This document shows positions 34,627 to 42,784 of a stretch of 64,000 nucleotides of DNA, piece by piece. This DNA is from Marinobacter sp. NP-4(2019) (GTDB lineage Bacteria > Pseudomonadota > Gammaproteobacteria > Pseudomonadales > Oleiphilaceae), in contig NZ_CP034142.1 in assembly GCF_003994855.1 (NCBI RefSeq), forward strand, positions 1-64,000, given 5' to 3'. The number at the start of each line of letters is the position of its first letter. Position 1 is the stretch's first letter. The notes beneath the pieces were generated by a model. That model did no database searches, had not been told where the DNA came from, and saw nothing but the letters and a program-made list of their open reading frames with translations. The position numbers and the translations under genes are program-made.

Positions 34627-37600
34627 GCAGCGACCTCCCCTGGCGTGTTGCCGTCAAACATCGCATCCAGTTGCTCGATCAGTGTCCTTGGCGGTTTGTC
34701 GGTGAAGGCGCCGGCGGTGGGGGCATTCACCCCTCGCAGGAACAGGTACACGGCACCCCCGATGTGGGTATCGTAGTCATAATCCGGCAGCCGGGCCTTC
34801 AGCAACCGGTGCAGGGCCAGCAGGTAAAGGATGTACTGCAGGTCGTAGCGCTTCTCCAGGATCGCCTCACCCATGGCCTGGTCGGTATAGGCAAGGTCGT
34901 TGTCGCCGAGTGTATTGGACTTATAGTCCAGCACGTAATACTGCCCGTCGTGTTCAAACACCAGGTCGATAAAACCCTTGAGCATGCCGTTGAAGCTGCG
35001 GTCGTTCACCTGGGGCCGGTCGGCGCCGTTGAGGGTATGGTGAGTGATCAACTGGTCCATGGCCCGGGTACTGACATGGCAACTCTCGAACCAGAACTCC
35101 AGTTCCGGGCGCAGCGTCGTCAGTTCCGCCAGGCTGGTGGTCTGATGGCCGGTTCTGCTCAGGGGAAACGGTTGGCGGATCAGCGCCAGCAGCCACTGCT
35201 CCAAGGGCTCTATCCACTCGCTCCAGCCACGGGTGCTGCATCGGCGAGTGAGCTGTTCCCGCAGTTGCGCCGGGTTATCCACAACCTGTTGGAATCCCTG
35301 CTGGGTACACCACTCCAGCAATTCGTGCAGGAAGGTGCCCGGGCCGGCACCTTTGGGGAAATGGTGGTGGTTGCGGGTCGCCGGAACGACGGTTTCTTCG
35401 ACCTCGTCCTGGGCGCTTTCTTCCAGAAGGTTCTGGGTTTCTGCGTCCTCCACTTCCCCGCTGAATACGATGCCGGTTCCGGCCATACCTGTGTACTCGA
35501 TGGAGGAGTAACTGGCGATCCACCACTCCTCCCTCGCTTCGCGGGTGGAAATCAGCGCAGGTCCCAGGGCTTCCGGTGCGGCTTCGGTGTAGTGGTTGTC
35601 GGTGGTCTCCGGCAACGGCATGACCGATATCGCCGGGTGGCCGTTCGCCAATTGGTTCAGGCAGTTGCTGACGGAGTGTGGTTCACCCTCCCCGCCTATC
35701 AGATAGCCCAGGCCGCTGAGGGGCCAGTTGTCGATCGCTGCTACGCCGACCCAGGTGGCAAAACGGGCGCGGGTCAGCGCCACGTAGAGTTTGCGGATGT
35801 CTTCACCCAGTCGTTCCCGGTCGGCCCGTGCCACGTCGTCCGGGGTGGGGTCGAACACGGTGGTGAGCTGGCCGCTGTCATCGTGATAACGGACAAAGGC
35901 CTGTTTCTCGTTCTCGGCACGAAATGCTGTGCCGAAGGGCAGGAAAACCAACGGGTATTCCAGACCCTTGGATTTGTGCACGGTGATCACCTTTACCAGC
36001 CCGGCGTCGCTTTCCAGGCGCAGGGTGCGATGTTCGTCTTCCTCGTCCGCCGCCCGCAGGATCTGGGTGTAGTGGTGCACCAGAGCGTGTTCCCCATCCA
36101 GTTGCAGGCTGTCCTGCTGCAGCAGCTCGGCGATGTGCAGGATGTCGGTCAGCCGGCGCTCGCCATCAGGCCGTTGGAGCAACCGGCCAGGCACCTCGAA
36201 ATCCATCAGGAAGCTGCGCAGCATGGGCAGCACACCCTGCTGCTGCCATTGCTGCTGGTAACCCATAAAGCGTTCGATTTCCCGCTCCAGGGCAATTTCG
36301 TCGGTCAGTAGCCGGTTGAGGCTCTGCCAGGACTGGCCCAGCGTCGGGGTGGCCAGCGAGGCCCGGGCGTAGGCCAGTTGCCGGGGTTCGGCGAAGGCCT
36401 TGAGCCAGCACAGCATCTCTTTTGCTTCCGGGGAGGTCAGGACCGAATCCCGGTCGGACAGGTACACACTCTTGATCTGGCGTCGTCCGAGGGCGTCCCG
36501 CACAGCACTGGCCTCGTTGCGGTTGTTAACCAGAATGGCGATGTCTTTGGGTTGTACCGGTTCGAGGTCCGACGGGTTTCCCGCCAGTGCGAATCCAGCC
36601 TGGCCCGCCTGCCCCAGACTCAGCAATCGGGCAATTTCACTGGCACAGGTTTCCGCGATATCGGAGGTCGCTGCCCCTTTGGCCAGTCCCTTGCGGTTTC
36701 CGGTCTTGTCCTCTTCGTCCGATTCCAGCGACCAGAAGGTGAGACTCGGCTGGATTTCGCCCTGGACCGACCACAGGCGTCTGGTACCGTTAGCGTCCAC
36801 GCCCTGGAACGGCAGTGGCGAGGTATCACCCTTGCCGAACAGGAAGGCACCGTCACGGCTGTTCTGGTCGCCATGCTCGAACACCCGGTTGACCGCTTTC
36901 ACCATGGCTTCGGCGGAACGGAAGTTGCGGCCCAGGGTGTAAGTACGCTCCCGGGCACCCTTGCGGGCTTCCAGGTAGGTATGGATGTCCGCGCCGCGGA
37001 ACCCATAGATGGCCTGTTTCGGGTCACCGATCATCAGCATGCAGGTGTGCGGATCGTTGTCCGCCACTTGGTAGACACGATTGAAGATGCGGTACTGCAC
37101 CGGGTCGGTGTCCTGGAATTCGTCGATCAGCGCCACCGGGAACTGGCGGCGGATGGTGGCCGCCAGTTGCTCGCCACGGGGGCCGTGCAAGGCGTCGTCG
37201 AGGCGGGTCAGAAGGTCGTCGAAGCCCATCTCCGAGCGTTTCTGTTTTTCCGATTCGAGCCGTTGGGCAATCCAGTGGCTGGCGTGTCTGAGAATATCCG
37301 ACTCGGCACTGGGCAGGTTCTGGCTGAAGGCCACCAGTTCGGCAATGGCCTCGAACGCGGGATGGTGTGGCGCCGGCTCCTCGCCCTTGAGCTTGCTGGG
37401 CAGAATGGCCGGTGTCTGGTTCTGGAATCCGGCCTTGTCCAGACCCTGGGGATAGAGTTCGTCCGAAGCCGCCCACTCCAGCAGGGTATCCCAGGCAGCA
37501 ATCATTGGCTTCATGCTGCCGCCGTGGAGCCGTTTGCTCTTGTTGAGCGTTGTCAGCAGCTCCACCACCTCGGGTTTCCAGTTGGCCCAGTCATAGGCCT

Positions 37601-38345
37601 TCAGTTCCCGGGCCCGTTGCTGGCGTTGGCTGACGGTCTGTTCGATGGCCTGTTTCACATCGCCGGTGGGTGCGTCCAGGTTGTCCGCGTCGGTGATCAG
37701 GTTGCGCACCGATTTGCGCAGGTCATCCGGGGTTTTCCAGTGGCTGAGGGCTTCGTCCATCAACACCGAGGACAAGGGGTAGATGAAGGTGCGCCAGTAG
37801 TCGCGGACGACTTCGTCCAGCAGGTCGCTCTGGTCGGTCTCCAGGGTGAGCTTGAACAGGCTGCCGCTGTCGAAGGCGTGTTCGCTGAGCATGCGATTGC
37901 ACCAGCCGTGGATTGTGGAGACGGCGGCTTCGTCCATCCACTCGGCGGCCAGCAACAGCTTCTTGCGGCATTCCGGCCAGGTGGCCGGGTCCGGGTAACT
38001 GTCATCGCGAAGCTGATGGATCAGCGCGGTTTCCGCTGATGGCGCTGCGACGTCCGCGGCGTCTGAAAACACCTCGGCGGCCTGGGTCAGCCGGGTGCGG
38101 ATACGGTCCCGCAGTTCCTTGGTGGCAGCGTCGGTAAAGGTCACCACAAGCAGGTTTGGCGGCAGGATCCCCTGTGCCAGCGGACTGTCCTCCGGCTGAT
38201 CGTGGCCCAGTACCAGGCGCACATACAGAATAGCGATGGTGAAGGTCTTGCCAGTACCAGCACTGGCTTCAATCAGGGTGCTGCCGTTCAGGGGCAGCGT
38301 CAAGGGATCCAGATTGGGATTGCGATTGGTCATGTTGTTGCTCAT
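34623..38345 (-). CDS. recB: Exodeoxyribonuclease V beta subunit RecB
   Basis: The 3'-5' helicase and nuclease subunit. The 1240 residues begin with Walker A EASAGTGKTFTIA (about 28-40). UvrD-type motifs follow: LIDEFQDTDPVQYRIF near 408, GDPKQAIYGFRGAD, and ITVHKSKGLEYPLVFLPF. The C-terminal nuclease domain carries the GFIDLVFEHDGQYYVLDYKSN motif (about 1115-1140) with the catalytic Asp and Lys. It overlaps recC and recD by four bases each. Confidence 0.97.
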   Translation of the reverse strand: MSNNMTNRNPNLDPLTLPLNGSTLIEASAGTGKTFTIAILYVRLVLGHDQPEDSPLAQGILPPNLLVVTFTDAATKELRDRIRTRLTQAAEVFSDAADVAAPSAETALIHQLRDDSYPDPATWPECRKKLLLAAEWMDEAAVSTIHGWCNRMLSEHAFDSGSLFKLTLETDQSDLLDEVVRDYWRTFIYPLSSVLMDEALSHWKTPDDLRKSVRNLITDADNLDAPTGDVKQAIEQTVSQRQQRARELKAYDWANWKPEVVELLTTLNKSKRLHGGSMKPMIAAWDTLLEWAASDELYPQGLDKAGFQNQTPAILPSKLKGEEPAPHHPAFEAIAELVAFSQNLPSAESDILRHASHWIAQRLESEKQKRSEMGFDDLLTRLDDALHGPRGEQLAATIRRQFPVALIDEFQDTDPVQYRIFNRVYQVADNDPHTCMLMIGDPKQAIYGFRGADIHTYLEARKGARERTYTLGRNFRSAEAMVKAVNRVFEHGDQNSRDGAFLFGKGDTSPLPFQGVDANGTRRLWSVQGEIQPSLTFWSLESDEEDKTGNRKGLAKGAATSDIAETCASEIARLLSLGQAGQAGFALAGNPSDLEPVQPKDIAILVNNRNEASAVRDALGRRQIKSVYLSDRDSVLTSPEAKEMLCWLKAFAEPRQLAYARASLATPTLGQSWQSLNRLLTDEIALEREIERFMGYQQQWQQQGVLPMLRSFLMDFEVPGRLLQRPDGERRLTDILHIAELLQQDSLQLDGEHALVHHYTQILRAADEEDEHRTLRLESDAGLVKVITVHKSKGLEYPLVFLPFGTAFRAENEKQAFVRYHDDSGQLTTVFDPTPDDVARADRERLGEDIRKLYVALTRARFATWVGVAAIDNWPLSGLGYLIGGEGEPHSVSNCLNQLANGHPAISVMPLPETTDNHYTEAAPEALGPALISTREAREEWWIASYSSIEYTGMAGTGIVFSGEVEDAETQNLLEESAQDEVEETVVPATRNHHHFPKGAGPGTFLHELLEWCTQQGFQQVVDNPAQLREQLTRRCSTRGWSEWIEPLEQWLLALIRQPFPLSRTGHQTTSLAELTTLRPELEFWFESCHVSTRAMDQLITHHTLNGADRPQVNDRSFNGMLKGFIDLVFEHDGQYYVLDYKSNTLGDNDLAYTDQAMGEAILEKRYDLQYILYLLALHRLLKARLPDYDYDTHIGGAVYLFLRGVNAPTAGAFTDKPPRTLIEQLDAMFDGNTPGEVAA

Positions 38346-41300
38346 GCCTGGCCCTCAATCTGTTCGGCGGCGGACTTGCCCTGTTCCGCTTCCCACAGGG
38401 GCACGTAGAGGGAGTGCAGCAATGCCTCGAATTCACCACTGGCCATCAGTAACTCCGCACTCTCAAACGCCCCTCTCAGGTAACCGGTGTCCCGCTCCAG
38501 TGCAGTGGTGTAGGCCTGCTCCGCATCGCTGATCGCCCGTTCGTGGTCACCAAGGAACTTCTTGCTCTGGTAGAAGCTGTATATCCAGGCGAAGCCGGCT
38601 TCGCAGTGAATGGGCAGGGCCCGGGTGGTGGCCTCCATCCAGCGCGCGATGATGGCATCCAGGTGCGCCTGTGCCTGCTTCCGCTCCATCGGGGCGAAGC
38701 GGAACTTGCGACCCTCTTCCTTGCCCAGGATCAGGGTTTCAAACGGCTGTCCGGTGAGCTGACCGGCCAGGTGCATCACCCAGTCCCGCATCAGGTTGGC
38801 GTAGCGTACCTTCTTGCTGTAGCCGGAGCCGGTCAACAGCCCGGAACTGGCCACCACCAGCCGGCACAGTTGGCCTTCGTGGTTACAGCGCAGGCCATCG
38901 ATCAGGTCCAGCACCTCGACAGCGCCGGTGGCGTTGCTGAAGCGGTAGTCGAACGGTAGCGGTTCGCTGACCGCCTCCGGCCAGTCGGCCAATGCGGTTT
39001 GATAGCGCTCGAACAGATCCGGCAGACGTCCGGACAGCTCGGTGCGCAGCCGGTGCTCAGTGACCCCCATGCCCAGGTCACCGCGCCGGGCCATGCGATC
39101 CAGGGTGGCTTCCAGCCGTTCATGCAGATCTTCTTCCGTGCCGGCCTTCATCAGGCCCTCCCGGATCAGTTCGTTGTCCAGTCGCCAGCGGTCCAGGCCG
39201 TTGAGGTCGAAGTTCTCGTTGTCGGTGTCCTCGTCTTCCACATCCTCAAAGCGCACCTGCAGGCGTCGCTGGTAAAAGGTGTCGATGGGCTTTTTCAGGA
39301 ACCCCGACAGGTCGTTCAGGGTGATGGGCTCTTCCGGGGGCTGATACGGTAGGGCATCCTGAGTCTGTTCTGTCGCTTCATTGCCATGGGCGCAGCGCCA
39401 TTCCCCTTCGTAGGTAAACAGTGTGCGGGCCTGCAACACCTCGGCCAACGGTCTTGGCGGGCTATCCTCGCCCTCGCCGATCCCATTGGCTTTGGGGAAG
39501 TAATCGCGGCTGAACGGTTGCAGCGGATGCTGCGTGGTCAGGGCTTGGGTGACCGGTCGGGATGGCTGGCCGGTGACCTGCCACAGACTGTCCAGATGGT
39601 CCCGCAGCTGGCCCACCAGTACCGAGGGTGGCCGCTCGGAATCGTCCCTGATACTGCGGCCGACCCAACTGATGTATAACTGTTCCCGTGCCGACAACAG
39701 GGCTTCGAGGAACAGGTAACGGTCGTCCTCGCGGCGGGAACGGTCCCCCGGCCGGTAATCCTGGGCCATCAGATCGAAATCCACCGGCGGTCGGGAACGG
39801 GGGTAATCGCCATCGTTCATGCCCAGCAGGCACACCTTGCGGAAGGGAATGGCCCGCATCGGCATCAGGGTGGCGAAGTTCACCTTGCCGGCCAGGAAGC
39901 GCTGGTTCAGGCCGCCTTCATCAAGGCCTTCCAGCAGCACATCCTTGACGATGTTCAAGGGCAGGGACTGATGTTCCAGCCCGGCGGCCAGGGCATCTTC
40001 CAGCCATTGTTCCAGCTGGCGGCGGAAGCGGTTGAGCAGTAACAGATCGCTGCCGGATACCTTGTGGAAAAAACGCGTCAGCATGTCGGAAAGCAGGGCT
40101 TCCCAGGCTATCGCCGTGCGCGATTCCTGTAACGCCTGCCACAGGGATTCCAGCTGGTGGACGAACTCGCTGAGGCGCCCGGCCAGGCTGGCCTGAAGCC
40201 CGCCGATCTCGCCGTAGGGTTCCACCCCGGCCCAGGGTTCATCCTCTCCCATGCTGTAACCCAGCAGCATCGACCTCAGTCCCGACTGCCAGGTGTTACG
40301 TTCCAGCTCGGCCGGCAGTTCCAGGCTTGCCCGGTGCCTGCCGTGCAGACCCCAGCGGATGTTGGCGCCTTCCACCCAGCGCCGGGCCAGGGGTATCTCG
40401 TCCTCGGTTATAGCAAAGCGATCACGGATGCCCGGCACTTCCAGCAGGCTGATGATTTCACTTACGCCGAAGCGGCTGCGGGGTAGTGACATCAGTGTTT
40501 CCAGGGCAATCAGCACCGGTTCATGGTGGCGCTGGCCCTGGTCGGAAATTGTGAAGGGAATATGCCGTTTGCGCCCGGCCTGGTAGCGGCCGAACACGGC
40601 CTGGATGTGGGGCGCGTACACGTTGATATCCGGCACCATGACGATGACATCCCGCGGCCGCAGCGCGGGGTCGGCGTTAAAGGCGGCCAGTAACTGATCG
40701 TGCAGGATTTCCACTTCCCGCTGGGGCCCGTGGGCATCGTGAAACACCAGGGAATGATCCCGGCCCGGGTCCAGCTCGCGCTGCTCGGCGCGGATGTCCT
40801 GCAGCGGCGTCAGGTTGTAGATGTCGTTCTGCAACTGGTGCAGCAGGGTGGGTTCCTCGCCGGCACCGTGCTCCGAGAAAATGTCGATTTTCTGGTCCGG
40901 GGTCTGGAAGCTGCTCCGGTACTCCTCCGGATTATCGAATTCATCCAGCAGACGGATGTAATCACGCCCCTGTTTGCCCCAGGCCGCCAGTAACGGGTTG
41001 GCATGCTGGTGCAACTGGTCCGGATCGGCAACGTGGGAAAGTGTCGGGTGGGCGATTCCCCGTTTGCGTTCGGCTTTCAGCAGTTCCCGGTCACTGATGA
41101 TATCCGCCCAGTAGAACTGGCTGGGGTTGTGGACACACAGCACCACCTGGCTGAAGCGGCTGAGCACGTACAGGGCTTCCAGCGCCTGTCGTGGCAGGGA
41201 GGACACACCAAACACCACAATGCGTCCGGGCAGCCGGGAGGGATTGGCCGGCGCACTGATACGCTGGCCTTCGGCCATGAACCGGGTGTGAATCTGCGAG

Positions 41301-41935
41301 CGGCTGGTGTGGGCCTCGGCACCGACATCTTTAACCACCTTGCGCCATAATAAGGGTTGCCAGCGGGTTTCTTCATCCAGCGGCTTTTCCTCACCCCGGG
41401 CGGTGATCACCACATCCCGCCCCTGTTCCCAGACACTGAGCCAGTCGGCGCGGAACACCTGGTACTGGTCGAACAGATCCGCCACTTTCTCGGCCAGCTG
41501 GAAATCCCTCAGGTCCGGATCGGATCCTTCCAGGAATCGGGCCAGTGGGGTGAAGGCTTCATCCTGGCCAACCAGTTCCGGCAATAACCGGTACAGCCGC
41601 CAGACCAGTCGACGCTTGTCGAACGGCGATTGCTCGGGAACCTCGCCATCCGGCAAGACCGCCCGGTAGGCTTGCCAGATAAAACGGGCAGGAAACAGGA
41701 AGTCCATGCCGGCGGCGATCCCCAGGCCACCGTCGGTGCCTTCCTCCGAACGCTTCTCCGCCAGTGCCAGCTTCAGCCACTGGGCAATGCCGTTACTCTG
41801 CACCAGGAAGGTTTCGCTCTCCAGAGGCGGCATGGGATTCTGGCGGCAGATGTACACCACGGCGCGGCGCAGATCCTCCAGGTGGTTGGCGTGGATGGCG
41901 TGAAAGCCGGGTTTGATGGCGGTTGTCTCGGGCAT
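38342..41935 (-). CDS. recC: Exodeoxyribonuclease V gamma subunit RecC
   Basis: The Chi-recognition subunit. The start at 41935 gives MPETTAIKPGFHAIHANHLEDLR, the family N-terminus, and 1197 residues; a 26-codon upstream extension is not conserved in the family. Conserved segments include VQSNGIAQWLKLALA, VFGVSSLPRQALEALYVLSRF, PFTISDQ and MRAIPFRKVCLLGMNDGDYPR. It is the first gene of recCBD and is read leftward from a 136-bp gap with the DUF4864 gene. Confidence 0.95.
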   Translation of the reverse strand: MPETTAIKPGFHAIHANHLEDLRRAVVYICRQNPMPPLESETFLVQSNGIAQWLKLALAEKRSEEGTDGGLGIAAGMDFLFPARFIWQAYRAVLPDGEVPEQSPFDKRRLVWRLYRLLPELVGQDEAFTPLARFLEGSDPDLRDFQLAEKVADLFDQYQVFRADWLSVWEQGRDVVITARGEEKPLDEETRWQPLLWRKVVKDVGAEAHTSRSQIHTRFMAEGQRISAPANPSRLPGRIVVFGVSSLPRQALEALYVLSRFSQVVLCVHNPSQFYWADIISDRELLKAERKRGIAHPTLSHVADPDQLHQHANPLLAAWGKQGRDYIRLLDEFDNPEEYRSSFQTPDQKIDIFSEHGAGEEPTLLHQLQNDIYNLTPLQDIRAEQRELDPGRDHSLVFHDAHGPQREVEILHDQLLAAFNADPALRPRDVIVMVPDINVYAPHIQAVFGRYQAGRKRHIPFTISDQGQRHHEPVLIALETLMSLPRSRFGVSEIISLLEVPGIRDRFAITEDEIPLARRWVEGANIRWGLHGRHRASLELPAELERNTWQSGLRSMLLGYSMGEDEPWAGVEPYGEIGGLQASLAGRLSEFVHQLESLWQALQESRTAIAWEALLSDMLTRFFHKVSGSDLLLLNRFRRQLEQWLEDALAAGLEHQSLPLNIVKDVLLEGLDEGGLNQRFLAGKVNFATLMPMRAIPFRKVCLLGMNDGDYPRSRPPVDFDLMAQDYRPGDRSRREDDRYLFLEALLSAREQLYISWVGRSIRDDSERPPSVLVGQLRDHLDSLWQVTGQPSRPVTQALTTQHPLQPFSRDYFPKANGIGEGEDSPPRPLAEVLQARTLFTYEGEWRCAHGNEATEQTQDALPYQPPEEPITLNDLSGFLKKPIDTFYQRRLQVRFEDVEDEDTDNENFDLNGLDRWRLDNELIREGLMKAGTEEDLHERLEATLDRMARRGDLGMGVTEHRLRTELSGRLPDLFERYQTALADWPEAVSEPLPFDYRFSNATGAVEVLDLIDGLRCNHEGQLCRLVVASSGLLTGSGYSKKVRYANLMRDWVMHLAGQLTGQPFETLILGKEEGRKFRFAPMERKQAQAHLDAIIARWMEATTRALPIHCEAGFAWIYSFYQSKKFLGDHERAISDAEQAYTTALERDTGYLRGAFESAELLMASGEFEALLHSLYVPLWEAEQGKSAAEQIEGQA

Positions 41936-42071
41936 ACCTGCTCTTATGGGGTCCGGGTAAACGTGGCGACTACAGAGTAGCGCAAACCCGGGTGAAATTT
42001 CTCGAAAACCCATCCGACAACCGAATATTGGCGTAAGCTGTAGGTAGGGTTCCCTGCAAAGGATGCCGCTT

Positions 42072-42509
42072 ATGACCTCGTCCCTGATTCGTGCCCGAAC
42101 CGGGCCTCCAGTGCTGTTGTTGATTGCTGTGTTGGTTTTCCTGCTACCGGCCTCGCCTCAGGCGGATAACAAGGATTCAGAGATTCAGGGCACCATCCTG
42201 AGGCAGATTGAGGCGTTTGCCAACGACGATGGCGAGGCGGCCTGGCGGGTTGCTTCGGAAGGTATCAAGCGGCGTTTTGGCAGTTCTGAAGTGTTCCTCG
42301 CTATGGTGAAGCAGTCGTACCCTGCGGTCCACCGCGCCAGTGCCATCGAATTTTTGAGACTGGTCCCCCACGGTGATTTCGAGATTCAGGTGGTGCGCCT
42401 GAAAGGGCCGGAGGGCAAGCGTTGGGATGCCTATTACCGGATGGTCCTGGTTGATGGTCAGTGGAAGATCGGTGGGGTACAGATGCAGCCGGCTGATTTG
42501 GGTATTTGA
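42072..42509 (+). CDS. Small secreted DUF4864 protein
   Basis: A 145-residue protein with a likely signal peptide (TSSLIRARTGPPVLLLIAVLVFLLPASPQA). The start at 42072 is preferred over the ATG at 42063 because AAAGGA is then suitably spaced. The mature part (IQGTILRQIEAFANDDGEAAWRVAS ... FGSSEVFLAMV ... WKIGGVQM) matches the DUF4864 pattern, which has an NTF2-like look. Function is unknown. Inverted repeat D follows 36 bases after its stop. Confidence 0.75.
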   Translation: MTSSLIRARTGPPVLLLIAVLVFLLPASPQADNKDSEIQGTILRQIEAFANDDGEAAWRVASEGIKRRFGSSEVFLAMVKQSYPAVHRASAIEFLRLVPHGDFEIQVVRLKGPEGKRWDAYYRMVLVDGQWKIGGVQMQPADLGI

Positions 42510-42545
42510 GACTTTTTTGCGGTCATCGTACAGTTTCAGCGAGTG

Positions 42546-42735
42546 CGATCAGGTGGGTAGGGCCTGCCAAAATCGTGCGGAGCCATGGGTGAAGTGCAAC
42601 GCACTTCACGGGTAAGCCATGGACGGCTTACCCAGGACCTTTGCGCGACGCAGGAGCAATAAGCGCAAAAGGGCGGAGCCGAGCGTACAGGGATGTATTC
42701 ACAGCGTATTTTGGCAGGCCCTACCCACCTGATCG
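42546..42735 (+). repeat. Long inverted repeat with multi-hairpin GGA core, element D
   Basis: Perfect 28-bp arms (42546-42573 and 42708-42735) enclose a 134-base core, the largest of the four. Inside are hairpins GTGAAGTGC/GCACTTCAC, GGGTAAGCC-ATGGAC-GGCTTACCC (GGA in the loop, 42621), TTTGCGC/GCGCAAA (loop with CAGGAG, 42653), and TACA-GGGA-TGTA. The last sits in GTACAGGGATGT (42685-42696), an exact match to the CsrA/RsmA consensus. It lies between the DUF4864 gene and the FAN1 gene, read in the same direction, so it could be transcribed as a 3' UTR or leader. Confidence 0.9.
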
Positions 42736-42784
42736 TGCGATTACACCAACCGTTGGCGTCCCCCGATAAGTTTTCTGGAGCACC

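Noticed and set aside
26862..42735. Inverted repeats as a CRISPR array or IS terminal repeats
   Set aside because: There are no regularly spaced direct repeats, no cas genes, no transposase and the arms are unrelated between loci, so neither explanation fits.
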